Source: Allodiplogaster sudhausi (lineage: Eukaryota > Nematoda > Chromadorea > Rhabditida > Diplogasteridae). From it: a DNA stretch of 64,000 bases. The stretch lies in contig CALZFC010000027.1 of the NCBI GenBank assembly GCA_945643635.1, forward strand, positions 2,247,501 to 2,311,500. Reading direction: 5' to 3'. Each line of letters opens with the position of its first letter. Within the stretch, counting starts at the first letter, position 1. Under the pieces are notes generated by a model. That model was not told the DNA's origin. It saw only the letters and a program-made list of their open reading frames with translations, and did no database searches. Below, piece after piece: positions 12,139-23,718 of this stretch. A program made the position numbers and the translations under genes.

Positions 12139-12210
12139 AATTGTAAGACACCAGAGTGTGAGAAAGGCCCGGAGAATTGTAAGACACCAGAGTGTGAGAA
12201 AGGCCCGGAG
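12139..12210. repeat. 36-bp tandem duplication
   Basis: The 36-base unit aattgtaagacaccagagtg...cccggag is present twice without mismatch (12139-12174, 12175-12210). Because 36 is a multiple of three it would keep frame (CKTPECEKGPEN twice), but no surrounding exon could be confirmed. Confidence 0.9.
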
Positions 12211-12236
12211 AATGACTGGACAAATGAGGAAGAGAA

Positions 12237-12362
12237 ATGCCGGAGAAGACGACTGAAGCTTCTGTCATGCCTGAGGGTATCGAGGAGGAGATTGAGGAAG
12301 TCGTGGAAGAGGTCGTGGATATGCCAGCGGACCCGTTCAGCGGCAAGAAGATGCTAATGTAA
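12237..12362 (+). other. Small acidic open frame (41 codons), possible last exon
   Basis: The frame from the ATG at 12237 encodes an acidic peptide (IEEEIEEVVEEVVDMPADPF) and ends at TAA 12360-12362. Its codon use looks coding. It may be the last exon of the SGF29-like locus or a separate remnant; an in-frame TGA lies just upstream of the ATG. No function is assigned. Confidence 0.3.
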
Positions 12363-13653
12363 GGAGAGAGCGAAAAGTCGCTTCAGAAGATTCAGAGGCT
12401 TATCGATCTAATCATAATATTCCTAACTTTGTGTACCGTGCACATACGACATTTTGCATTCTATTTTCCGCATCCTAATAAACAATTTCAAATATTATAT
12501 GGCTCATCATAATGACGTCATAAGACACGATGGTGACGTCATGCGACATAATTTATGTGTAAGTGTGCAGATCTTAATAATTGGTGACACGCACTGAAAC
12601 ATTACTATTATTCATACATGTATTCATCGTCAGCATCTTATTTTCTGGAAGAGACGAGTAAAGTTAAGCGGGAAGGAGAGCCGTTATGAACCGCATTACA
12701 AATTGTCTCGCTTAGCGTCATCATGTAGATTCTTCCAAGTGTCTACCTTGTCTATTATTTTGAAAACTCCACCAAGTGTCTTAATGAAAAAGGGGCAATC
12801 GAAGGCCAATTTTTTTCTTAAATTTATTGCTACATAAAATTTTTAATTTTAATCCAAATTTTCATTAGAAAAATGTCGACGAAAAAATAACGCTGGGCCG
12901 TTATAAAACATAGGTGGCGTTCAACGCGACCGCCATTGTAATTCAGCTCATTTCCAGCTTCTATCACATTTTTTCTCCTATCGCCAACCGTTCTCTGCTT
13001 CCTACATCGTCGTTTCGCCTTGCCTTTAAACTTTGAAACATCGACAATTCCTTCCTCTATCTCTCTCCCTCTCCCTGCTCTCTCTCTCCCTCGCGATCTC
13101 TCTCTCCCTCGCGCGCTCTCTCTCTCTCTCTCTCTCGATCTCTCTCTCCCTCGAGCTATCTCTCAATCGCTCTCTTTCCCTTTCTATCTAAACCTCGCCC
13201 AAAGGCGTTGATCATACAGTTTCATGGGACTCACTACTTCCTGTGTTCACCTTGCCTTCCTTGCCTTGTTCTCTTGCATACTCTCTCTCACTCTCTCTCA
13301 CTTTCACTCTCACTCTCACTCTCTCTCACTCTCTCTCTCGCTCTCTCTCTCGTTCTCTCTCTCTTTTACTTGTACAGATTATGGGTTGACCTTACACCAA
13401 AGACAAGGGCACCCGGGCATTTCTATTTAAGAGCTGGTTCGTCTCTCACGGCTCAGACGTCTCTGTGTCGACTGAAAGAGAACGTCGGCCGTACGATGTA
13501 GGCTGCGAAGCTCTTTTAACTTTATAACTATTTTTCCGATGATTATTCTTCCCCATGATATTCCTTTGCGCTTTCCAGTGTTTCTAATCCTAATTAATTT
13601 TGACTTTTCTTCTAACTTCAAACAATTATTCTCGAATTATAGAGACGAAAGAC
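12363..13653. other. Intergenic with CT-bearing elements
   Basis: No gene is supported. An AATAAA occurs near 12478. About 12955-13200 and 13215-13500 are further copies of the dispersed CT element (ctttaaac-tttgaaacatcga and catgggactcacta markers with long CT cores). Confidence 0.55.
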
Positions 13654-16600
13654 ATGGCTTCTCCACGCTTCGCCCTTCTCGCCTTCTGCCTCGCCATCAG
13701 GCTGTCGGCATCACTCGCGTGCATGGCGATGCAGCCCACGCATCCCTCACTTACAAGGTTCTTTTTCCTTGTATTTTATTTGATTTTTTTATGCCTCAGC
13801 TCGATGAATTAAGAGCCCTTTATTTCAGCCATTTAATTTTTTTTCTCTTATTAGTTCGTTAAACATGACATTATCAGGCCGTTCACAACTACCACCGCGA
13901 TAATCTCGACAGCAGAAGAGACGACCACCACGTCCACAACAACAACAGCAGGGACGACATCGACCACCACTACCGCAAGCACGACGACTTCGCCAGTTTG
14001 TGGCGTCTGCGGTGCCGTTACGTATCAGGTGTTACTTTCATTCCTTTCACTAAGATCCTTCCCTTTCTTTTCTTTCCTTTCTTTCCTTTTTTCTTTCCTT
14101 TCTCTCCTTTCTTTCCTTTCTTTCTTTTTCCTTTCTTTTCTTTCTTTCGCTTTTTTGCTTACCTTTCTTTCCTTTCCTTTCTGTCCTACCATTTATTTTT
14201 TTCCGTTCCTTTCTTTCCTTGCTTTCCTCTCTTTCCTTTCCTTACTTTCCGTTCCTTTCTCTCCATTCCAATCTTTCCTTTCGTTTTTTTCTTTTCTTTT
14301 CTTTCTTTCATTTCTTTCCATTTCTTTCTTTCCTTTCTTTTCTTTTCTTTCCTTTTTTCCATTCCTTTCTTTCCTTTCTTTACATTCCTTTCTTTCCTTT
14401 TTTTCTTTCCATTCCTTTCTTTCCTTTCCTTTCTTTATTTCCTTTATTTCTATTCTTTCCTTGCTTTCCTTTTCTCGTTTCTTTCCTTCCTTTCATTCTC
14501 TACTTTCATTCCTTTCTTTCCTTTCCTTTCTTCTCTTTCCTTTATTTCCTTTCTTTCCTTGCTTTCCTTTCTTTTACTTCCTTTCTTTCCATTAATTTTT
14601 CTCCATTCCATTCTTTCCTTTCTTTTTTTCTTTTCTTTCATTTCTTTCCTTTCTTTCTATTCCTTTCTTTCCTTTCTTTTCTTTTCTTTCCTTTTCCTTT
14701 TTTGTTTCCATTCCTTTCTTTCCTTTCCTTTCTTTCCTTGATTTCCATTCTTTTCTTTCCTTTTCTTTCTTTCCTTTCATTCCTTTCTTTCCTTTCTTTC
14801 CTTCCCTTCCTTCCCTTCTTTCTTTATTTCCTTTATTTCTATTCTTTCCTTACTTTCCTTTCTTCCTTTCTTTCCTTCCTTTATTTACTTTTTCCATTGC
14901 TTTCTTTCCATTCCTGTTTTCCCTTTCCTTTATTTCCTTTCTTTCTTTGCTTTCCATTCTTTCCTTTCCTTTCCTTTCCTTTCCTTTCCTTTCCTTTCCT
15001 TTCCTTTCCTTTCCTTTCCTTTCCTTTCCTTTCCTTTCCTTTCCTTTCCTTTCCTTTCCTTTCCTTTCCTTTCCTTTCCTTTCCTTTCCTTTCCTTTCCT
15101 TTCCTTTCCTTTCCTTTCCTTTCCTTTCCTTTCCTTTCCTTTCCTTTCCTTTCCTTTCCTTTCCTTTCCTTTCCTTTCCTTTCCTTTCCTTTCCTTTCCT
15201 TTCCTTTCCTTTCCTTTCCTTTCCTTTCCTTTCCTTTCCTTTCCTTTCCTTTCCTTTCCTTCCCTTTCCTTTCCTTTCCTTTCCTTTCCATTCCTTTAAT
15301 TTCCTTTCCTTTCCTTTCCTTTCCTTTCCTTTCCTTTCCTTTCCTTTCTTTCCTTGATTTCCATTCTTTTCTTTCCTTTTCTTTCTTTCCTTTCATTCCT
15401 TTCTTTCCTTTCTTTCCATCCCTTCCTTCCCTTCTTTCTTTATTTCCTTTATTTCTATTCTTTCCTTACTGTCCTTTCTTCCTTTCTTTAATTCCTTTAT
15501 TTACTTTTTCCATTGCTTTCTTTCCTTTCCTGTTTTCCCTTTCCTTTATTTCCTTTCTTTCTTTGCTTTCCATTCATTTCTTTCCTTTCCTTTCCTTTCC
15601 TTTCCTTTCCTTTCCTTTCCTTTCCTTTCCTTTCCTTTCCTTTCCTTTCCTTTCCTTTCCTTTCCTTTCCTTTCCTTTCCTTTACTTTCCATTCCTTTCC
15701 TTTCCTTTCCTTTCCTTTACTTTCCATTCCTTTCCTTTCCTTTCCTTTCCGTTCCTTTCCTTTCCTTTCCTTTCCTTTCCTTTCCTTTCCTTTCCTTTCC
15801 TTTCCTTTCCTTTCCTTTCCTTTCCTTTCCTTTCCTTTCCTTTCCTTTCCTTTCCTTTCCTTTCCTTTCCTTTCCTTTCCTTTCCTTTCCTTTCCTTTCC
15901 TTTCCTTTCCTTTCCTTTCCTTTCCTTTCCTTTCCTTTCCTTTCCTTTCCTTTCCTTTCCTTTCCTTTCCTTTCCTTTCCTTTCCTTTCCTTTCCTTTCC
16001 TTTCCTTTCCTTTCCTTCCTTTCCTTTCTTTCTTTCCTTTCCTTTCCTTTCCTTTCCTTTCCTTTCCTTTCCTTTCCTTTCCTTTCCTTTCCTTTCCTTT
16101 CCTTTCCTTTCCTTTCCTTTCCTTTCCTTTCCTTTCCTTTCCTTTCCTTTCCTTTCCTTTCCTTTCCTTTCCTTTCCTTTCCTTTCCTTTCCTTTCCTTT
16201 CCTTTCCTTTCCTTTCCTTTCCTTTCCTTTCCTTTCCTTTCCTTTCCTTTCCTTTCCTTTCCTTTCCTTTCCTTTCCTTTCCTTTCCTTTTGTTTCCTTT
16301 CCTTTCCTTTCCTTTCCTTTCGTTTCGTTTCGTTTCCTTTCCTTTCCTTTCCTTTCATTTCCTTTCATTTCCTTTCCTTTCCTTTCCTTTCCTTTCCTTT
16401 CCTTTCCTTTCCTTTCCTTTCCTTTCCTTTCCTTTCCTTTCCTTTCCTTTCCTTTCCTTTCCTTTCCTTTCCTTTCCTTTCCTTTCCTTTCCTTTCCTTT
16501 CCTTTCCTTTCCTTTCTTTTCCTTTCCTTACCTTTCCTTTCCTTTCCTTTCCTTTCCTTTCCATTCTTTCCTGTCCATTTATTTCCCTTCCAATATTTCT

Positions 16601-19600
16601 TTCTTACCTTTTCTTTCTTTCCGTTCTTTCTTTTCTTTCCTTTCCTTTATTTCTTTTCTTTCCTGTTTTCTTTCTTTCCTTTCTCTCCTTTCCTTTCCTT
16701 TCCTTTCTTTGCTGTCTTCCATTCCCTTTATTTCCCTTCCTATATTTCCTTCTTACCTTTTCGTTCGTTTCGTTCTTTCCTTTCTTTCCTTCTTTCCTTC
16801 CTTCTTTCCTTTCTTTCCTTTCGTTCCTTTCTTTCCTTTCTTTCCTTTCTTTCCTTTCTTTCCTTTCTTTCCTTTCTTTCCTTTCTTTATTTTCCAATCT
16901 TTCCTTTCGATTCTTTCCCTTCCTTTACTTTCCTTTCTTTATTTTCTTGGGTATATGTACTTCACATTGCTTGTCGATTATTGACCGGGTTTGCGTGGTG
17001 AGGCGTGGCGGGCGAGTAGGTGAGAATTTTCGAGTGGGGTTTTTAGGTATGTAAATGATTTTTGGGCTACATTTTAAAATTGGTCTGGTTGTTTTGGGTT
17101 TTGGGTTTAGGGTCGGCTCCGGCGGCCAAAGTTGGCACTCTTTAGAGTGAGGCTGCGCTGGGTTTGTCATTTTGAGCGTTTGTAGCTTTTGAACGGAGGG
17201 GAGTTGGGTGAGGAAAACAATAGTGGCTGGTAGAGCATGTCTTCAGATTAATAGGACACAGATTGGGCACATTTGGCATGAGGGTCTTTAAAGTGAGCGT
17301 GGCCAAATGTTGACTCTGTTTTTTGGACCTTTTTTTGCTCTATATGTGCGTACTATCGAAAATTCCGTATTTACGATTTTAAACTCTCGAATATACAGAT
17401 ATGATGTAGTTTTTCAAGGCGCATGTCCTGATCTACTGATCGCCTCCTGAAAGTAAATGTATCAATAGATAAGAGGCAAAAACTGGCGGACCCATTTTGT
17501 TAGTAGAAAACCTTTGGAGAATCAATACTCGAAGATTAGGGATTGGAGCCTACTTTTATTTCGTAAGGCATCCGGAAACGCACCCGGAGGGGGGCCGTGA
17601 AATCTCGTATTTTTGGGTGGCCATTTTGCTTTTTTTTTCTCTGGGAATGGCCTTATGGCAATGTGCTATATGTCGATCTGTAGCTTTCGAGAAGGTGAAC
17701 AAATGTCACATATGTACAAAACATTTTAATTTATTCACTTTTTTGATCTACTTTTGGGTCAGAATGTTTAGGCCACTTTTTCGTCCTTACATATAACTGG
17801 AACTTTTGGGGTGTATTTTAATTAAGATGGAGCCTTAAATTAGCTATCGAATGCTAGGACGATTTTGCATTTGATCTAGGCATCTTCGAGAGATGACTAA
17901 TTTTATCCATTTTTCGCCCATTTTCTGTGCACGAAGATTTTCTACCGACACATGTTCGGAGTCGCGCGCGGGCAAACCCTTTTGCGTATATGTGACCCCC
18001 AATTAACTACAAGGGAAATATTGGGCGGAAATGTGTAACCAGGTCCGCTAGTCATTCCTTTACTTCCTGTCATTTCTTTCGTCTCTTTCACTCTCTCTCT
18101 CTCCCTCTCTCTCACTCCTCTCTCTCTCTCTCTCTATTACGAACTCTCTTTCAGGAACCCGATGCAGCAACCTGCGGAGCAGTAGACACTTTCTACTGCT
18201 CCGATGAAGCGCTCCTTTCGCAGGCTACCGATACGTGCATGCCGGCGACATGCACTAATGGAGCCAAGCTGATCGCACGAAATGTGAGGATTTTTCTTTC
18301 TCTCTTTCTCTCTCTCTATCTTTCTGGGCCCCTCTCTCTCGCTTTGTTTCTATGTTTCTCCATCTTTCACTTGCACTGTCTCTCACTTTTCCTCTTTCCT
18401 TCAATTTCTCTTCCCTAATTTCTACTGTTATCCTCTTGCCTGCGCCCCTCAAAATTGTACACTTTCTCGATGACTGATGTATTAAACGGGCTCTAAATCA
18501 ACGCTGACTGTTCGGCTCCTTTAAGTCTGCCAGCGCTTTCGTGGAAGTAACGGATAAACTGACGTGCGCTAAACCAGCAACGACGCCGCCGTCGTACGTG
18601 GATGGCGCGAGTCCGCCAATGTCTTTTCCGGACAAGACACCTGTGTTCTGCCGGGCGGGTTGGCGTTCATTTTCTTTTCTCTTCGTCTTATTGACATGAT
18701 TGGTTAAAATGTAGTTTATGAATTAGTAATCTCTATTCCAATTAATTGGCTGATCCCTAGCCGTGTCATGCACGTGCGCGGACCCGTACACGACCACCGA
18801 CGGCAACGCGAAGCCCCCAGCGACGCTCGTAGAGACGACCACAATCGGGAAATTCGGGTGCAAGCTCAAGAACTGCGGCTCCTTTCGACTTCAATACGAG
18901 GATGTCAGTTGGATACATTGACATTTCTCTCTTCTCACCTTCCAGCATTCAAGCACATTGAAGAAAATATCATTCTTACCAGCCTTACAAACAATTCCTC
19001 GGCTATAATGTTGCTCATCAATGATTAAAGATTGCCAAAGTTCGAAAAGTCCTAAGAACGAATACTTTTTGATTTCGTCTTATGTACTTGCAGCACTCGC
19101 TGACGCTCCCTTCAATTACTTGCAATCCGAGGGTCCCCGGCTACGTCGACGATAAGGGAGCGCCCCTCACGAAGAAAATCGGATGCTGTCAGTCTTTCTC
19201 TCTTCTTTCTTCAACGCTCTATTATCTCTATTCTTTGATTTTCATGTATTCTCTAGTTATCTCTTTCCCTCTCTCTCGTTATCTTTCTCTCTCTCTCTCG
19301 CATGATCTTTCACCTTCTCTCGTTCTCTGATTATCTCTCAACATCTTTCTTTCTTGTTTTCACTCACCTCTTTCTTTTTATCTCTCTTAAAATTTAAGTT
19401 AAAAATAAAATTACATAACTTCCAGTAGCAAAATAGTTCTTGCTTGCTTCCGTTGCAGACGACTGCATGTGCATGCCCTCCGACGGAAAAGCTCCAGCAT
19501 TCTGCCTGCCTGGTGAGAAAGCCTTTTTGAAGGGGGCGCTTCTTTTCGTTTCAATACGTTCCGCTAAGGGTAGTTTCTCATAGACTATCATTCGTTTTTC

Positions 19601-21225
19601 ATTACTTGATGTTATGAGAGCAAAATGGATCGCCCAAAGTTGACTTCATTGATTCGCAGGATTCTTCTGCCCTTTCTTCACCATGACGCTCGCGAGCTGC
19701 GGCTCGTTATGCCCGGCCGGCCTCACGTTGGTGGCTTCGGTGAGGAGAACCAGCAAAAATCGCAAAAACAAAAAGTCATGCAAATAAAACACCCTATTCA
19801 GTGACAAAAAAAAAATTCTATAAAATCATAGTATTGCCAATCTGCTGAAATGAATTACTCTTTCTCTTCCACTGCTTAGCGTGAATTGAACAAAAATTAA
19901 CTTTTCACTTCGGGAATGAGAAGCAAGCGAAATTTACAGGCGCTATACATTTATTTAATTGTTTTTACCCAGATAATGGGTCGCGTCGAGGCCATCATGG
20001 CGCCGGCCTCCGAGGTCTTGTGCGACGTGAATAATGTGTGGCAGCCGTTTAACGCCCAGAAGATTGTGAGCACGGCGTGCGCAGTGCCAGGTCTCGAACT
20101 AGTCATAAAAATTTTTTTATGGATATTTCTTCATGTTCCGGCAAAGTTCGCTGGCTTATAGGTATGTCTACGGATTTAAATAGGAAGCAGCTAACTGTAA
20201 TCACCCATGTGTCTGTTCTTCTTTTACCGTGGACATGCTGTCGCCACAACTCCCGGTAGGCGTGCCCGCCGGCTGTACGTCGTTAACCGAGTTAAACGAA
20301 GGCAGATTTGACGAACTCCGATACTTTTTCGATCAAGCCTCCGGAACCGTCTACGCCACTTGCCTTAACGGCATGATCGCAAGTGTTTGTTGTTGTTTTT
20401 TACATTTCTGCATATTTAAAAAAGAATATATATAAAGACCACCTTTTTGCAGGCGACTTGCCAACTGAATGCATGCAGGACGTTTTTGCTCGCTCGCTAC
20501 ACGACGACCGATTTGGATAAGCTGACAGTGACGCAAGAGTCTGCCGGGCATTGCAGCGTGGCATGCTCGACCGCAGGCGTCAACATCAGCTTTATGGTCT
20601 CTTGTTTCTTCTCCCCTTTATTTAACTAGGCAACATGTGAATATATGCACATTCATAAGTTGTCTAGTTCTACCTTTTCTTCTTCTTCTTCTTCTTCTTC
20701 TTCTTCTTCTTCTTCTTCTTCTTCTTCTTCTTCTTCTTCTTCTTCTTCTTCTTCTTCTTCTTCTTCTTCTTCTTCTTCTTCTTCTTCTTCTTCTTCTTCT
20801 TCTTCTTCTTCTTCTTCTTCTTCTTCTTCTTCTTCTTCTTCTTCTTCTTCTTCTTCTTCTTCTTCTTCTTCTTCTTCTTCTTCTTCTTCTTCTTCTTCTT
20901 CTTCTTCTTCTTCTTCTTCTTCTTCTTCTTCTTCTTCTTCTTCTTCTTCTTCTTCTTCTTCTTCTTCTTCTTCTTCTTCTTCTTCTTCTTCTTCTTCTTC
21001 TTCTTCTTCTTCTTCTTCTTCTTCTTCTTCTTCTTCTTCTTCTTCTTCTTCTTCTTCTTCTTCTTCTTCTTCTTCTTCTTCTTCTTCTTCGAGAATGGCC
21101 TTCTTGAACAGGCGAATGGCCAGCCGGTCCAAGTGGCACGCGCAACCGTCTACAACGGGCTCATGACGTACATTGCCGCGGATGGCACGCCGGGCGTTAT
21201 TCAACCAGGCATGTTTACGTGCTAG
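13654..21225 (+). CDS. Secreted Cys-rich family, copy 3 (full length)
   Basis: Twelve exons: 13654-13757, 13877-14028, 18155-18283, 18526-18658, 18761-18903, 19094-19187, 19459-19512, 19660-19739, 19973-20090, about 20191-20384, 20453-20596, 21112-21225 (about 485 aa). Order: signal peptide (MASPRFALLAFCLAIRLSAS); a mucin-like Thr run; CGVCGAVTYQ; a CSDEALLSQATDTC module; AFVEVTDKLTC; SCTCADPY...FGCKLKNCGSF; NPRVPGYVDDKG...GCC; DCMCMPSDGK; GFFCPFFTMTLASCGSLC; CDVNNVWQPF; the RYFFDQASGTVYATC module; NAC...HCSVAC; and VYNGLMTYIAADG ending in Cys-stop. The Thr linker followed by CxxC recalls nematode secreted C6/DUF281-type proteins. By coordinates exon 2 is one base too long to keep frame near 13919, which may be an indel. 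Exon 10 lacks the homologous acceptor and may start 13 codons upstream. Intron 2 holds the TTTCC array and intron 11 the TTC array. Function is unknown. Confidence 0.75.
14040..16960. repeat. (TTTCC)n pentanucleotide array, about 2.9 kb
   Basis: One strand is almost entirely T and C over 2.9 kb. The parts 14958-15290, 15580-16015, 16036-16290 and 16376-16560 are near-perfect TTTCC; the edges are degenerate TTTCC/TTTC mixtures. The long Phe/Ser/Leu and Lys/Glu/Gly open frames over this span are readings of the repeat and not genes. A degenerate block of about 200 bases occurs twice about 616 bases apart. The array lies wholly inside intron 2 of copy 3. Confidence 0.98.
16961..18154. other. Rest of intron 2 of copy 3, G/T-rich, unexplained
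   Basis: The composition changes abruptly from pure C/T to a mixed G/T-rich sequence without CT tracts until about 18080. Phrases such as gtagctttngan recur near 17182, 17680 and 17838, hinting at a degenerate internal repeat or an old transposon. No coding potential was found. The final 70 bases before the exon are CT-rich. Confidence 0.4.
20677..21090. repeat. Perfect (TTC)138 trinucleotide array
   Basis: There are 414 bases of uninterrupted TTC (GAA on the minus strand) inside the last intron of copy 3. It ends 21 bases before the AG acceptor of the final exon at 21112. The homologous intron of copy 2 contains only a few TTC units (near 8230), so the expansion is specific to copy 3. Poly-Leu, poly-Ser, poly-Glu and poly-Arg frames across it are repeat readings. 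Confidence 0.99.
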
Positions 21226-23718
21226 CTATGCGGCAGCAGACATATAATCCATGCGGCAGCAGACTGCCTATCGTTGCGCCGTCAATGAATTTATATTAAC
21301 CAAAAACTATATTATTTTGAATTATCTCGATAGATTATAGAAACAGGTACAGCATTTGTTTAGAGAAAGTAGTAATATGCAGTTTTTTTGTCTTGTTGTT
21401 GTTGCTTTTAGATGTTTTTGAAATAGCAATTCAAGTACCTTTCAATGCTTACGGTTAGAAAATATATGCGAGCGCGGATAAAGTTTCTAGAATGTCTTCT
21501 CATTTGCTGCATTACCAAAGAAAAAACTGCGATAGGCATTAGGCACAAATTACGTCATTGTAGTAAACAAATATGAAGAGAGTAGAAATAAATGATATTT
21601 TGAGATAGAGATAGAGAGATATAAAGAGAGAGGGAGAATGATAGAGGTGGTTGTAAGAAGAGGAGATGGAAAAGTGAATTATGTAGATGAGAAAGATTAG
21701 TAACACTTTCACACTCGATGGATGATGACATCGTTGGAAGCTTTCGTATCTTCAAACAAACAAAAAAAAGCAACAAATCGAGAGGATCTTCTCTGCTGGT
21801 GAATTCGCACTGGCAATCCATTTATAGGCAATGGTCAAATCTGGAAGGAATTTCCTCTTGAACGACATGACCACTTCCTCATCGGTTCGGCTTGGGGGCG
21901 TTACAGGAGAACGACATTAAACACGAGAGTTTGTTACGGGCTAGATCTTCAATTGGAAACGCCGTCAACAAGGGAGATGTTGTATCTACCACGCGGATGT
22001 TGTGGCGACCATGGGATAAAACAGTGGGAGCATCCACAATGAATACATGTCTTTATGGGCAATCCAAACACACAGACACACATCAGAACAACCAACGTAG
22101 ACCTCTTTCAGCAGTGTACGGCTGAGTATGGGCACTCTTTATGATAAAGTATTTCAACAAGACACTTCATAGTTGTTCTTATGTCTCATTTGGAATGAAC
22201 TTCATCAAAGAATGTCATTCGGAAGATTACGGATGACTAAAGACTATGAAAACGATTACAAACGCGGCAAGCAACAGAACCGTTTTCCGAAGTTTCGTGC
22301 GAACGAAGGATCCTGGGAATTTAGGGCAGGTCATTGGCCAAAAATTGGCATTTTTCCACAAACGTCGAGAATCTACAATATGCATCTGTGCACAATCAAC
22401 TCTTTCTCTCTCTATCTCTCTCTCTCTCTTTGAGAATCTCTCTCTTTAACTTTTCGCTTACTCGAACGGTTTCAAGAACATGCTCCGCATGGAGCTCTGC
22501 GATTGCATTGCCACCCAAGTGGGTCCAGCCGTATGCGTCGGTGCTGATAAGAACATTCCGAAGGAAGAACATCGTTCACGATCGTGAATGTATTCACAGG
22601 ATCAAGACGCTGCAATTTTATCTCTCTCTCAAGCCGGCAAGCAGAATATATCAGCAGGCAAATATACCAAAGAAGCCCGAGAACTGTTTTGCAGCGGATT
22701 AAAATAAAATAAAAAGTTTGCCAGCAAAGCACTCGTTTCTCTCTATCTCTCACTCTCTACGGAATCATTAACATCCTCAAGGTGTTATAATTAATATTCA
22801 ATTTTGTGATTTTAAATTGCTTGCCCGGCTTGAAGTCCCCTCTGTAGGACTCGTCTCAACCGTGGAGATTTGGTAGCTCTACAAAAGGGCAGAGAGATGG
22901 AGAAAATAAGAGTGGGAGATGAGGCGGAGAAGCTATACTTGATATTTTGATGGCTTAGCTCTTCTTTTCCTTCGACAACGAATCCCATCTCAATCTCACT
23001 CTCAGTTGACGTGTATTTCGACCGGATCCATGTTGATGGCGCATTTATGGCGACAGAAGCTGAAAATTTGCATAATGTAAGATATGGACATACATGTACA
23101 AAAAAAGAAAGAGCGAACGAGGCTACTCCATCCTTGTCCGAGGGAAAGACTCCGCCCGATATTTCTCTTTCCCTCTTTCCCTCTTTCTTTCTTTCTTTCT
23201 CTGTCTCTCCCTCTCTCTAGCTTCTCCCTTGTTCTTTAGCTATCACTATCTACCTTATGTTAGTCCGCCCCTCCATCTTCATCGTCTTCTCTAGATCCTC
23301 TCCTCTCAGTATTGTGATTAGTCATCAAGGCCCTTTCAAACTTCTGTGCACTATCGCTTTAAAACAAAAGTGCGTCTCTATCTCCTGCTTTCTCCACTTT
23401 CTCGCTCTTAATCTCTACCTTCTCTCTCTCTCTCTTACTCTCTCTCTCACTTACTCTCTCTCTCTCTCAATCCCTCTGTCTTACTCCAGTCTCGCCGTCT
23501 TTCTACTCTAGCTCTGATCTGAACTTGCTGATGTCGCGTCTCCTTCTTCACGCTCTTCTCGGATTCTACGGCAGAAGAAGAAGAAGAAGAAGAAGAAGAA
23601 GAAGAAGAAGAAGAAGAAGACTCCCTTCCACTCTAACCTCTCTGTTCAATCGCTCTTGATAGCAATTATCGTTCCTTCCAAGTAGAGTCATGTAAAATGG
23701 CTTATGGTTAGTTATACC
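21226..23718. other. Gene-poor interval
   Basis: It begins with the 3' flank of copy 3, including a short duplicated gcggcagcagac motif. Then come CT/GA tracts, a GAA run near 23572-23620 and the weak gene remnant at 22487-22703. No other feature is supported. Confidence 0.5.
22487..22703 (+). pseudogene. Possible remnant of a small Cys-containing gene
   Basis: Two coding-like stretches stand out. One, after tttcaag, reads LCDCIATQVGPAVCVGADKN. The other, after ttcacag, reads DQDAAILSLSQAG and KYTKEARELFCSG to a TAA, closely followed by AATAAA. They are separated by only 16 bases and a stop, too short for an intron, so the reading frame is broken. No homologue is recognised. It could be a decayed gene or chance. 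Confidence 0.25.

Noticed and set aside
14029..17054. Very long Phe/Ser/Leu-Pro and Lys/Glu/Gly open frames on both strands
   Set aside because: They are frame readings of the TTTCC repeat, which has no stop codons in several frames; codon pattern and position inside an intron argue against genes.
20618..21204. Poly-Leu, poly-Ser, poly-Glu and poly-Arg open frames
   Set aside because: Readings of the TTC array in different frames; only the end of the plus-strand sequence (21112-21225) is a real exon.
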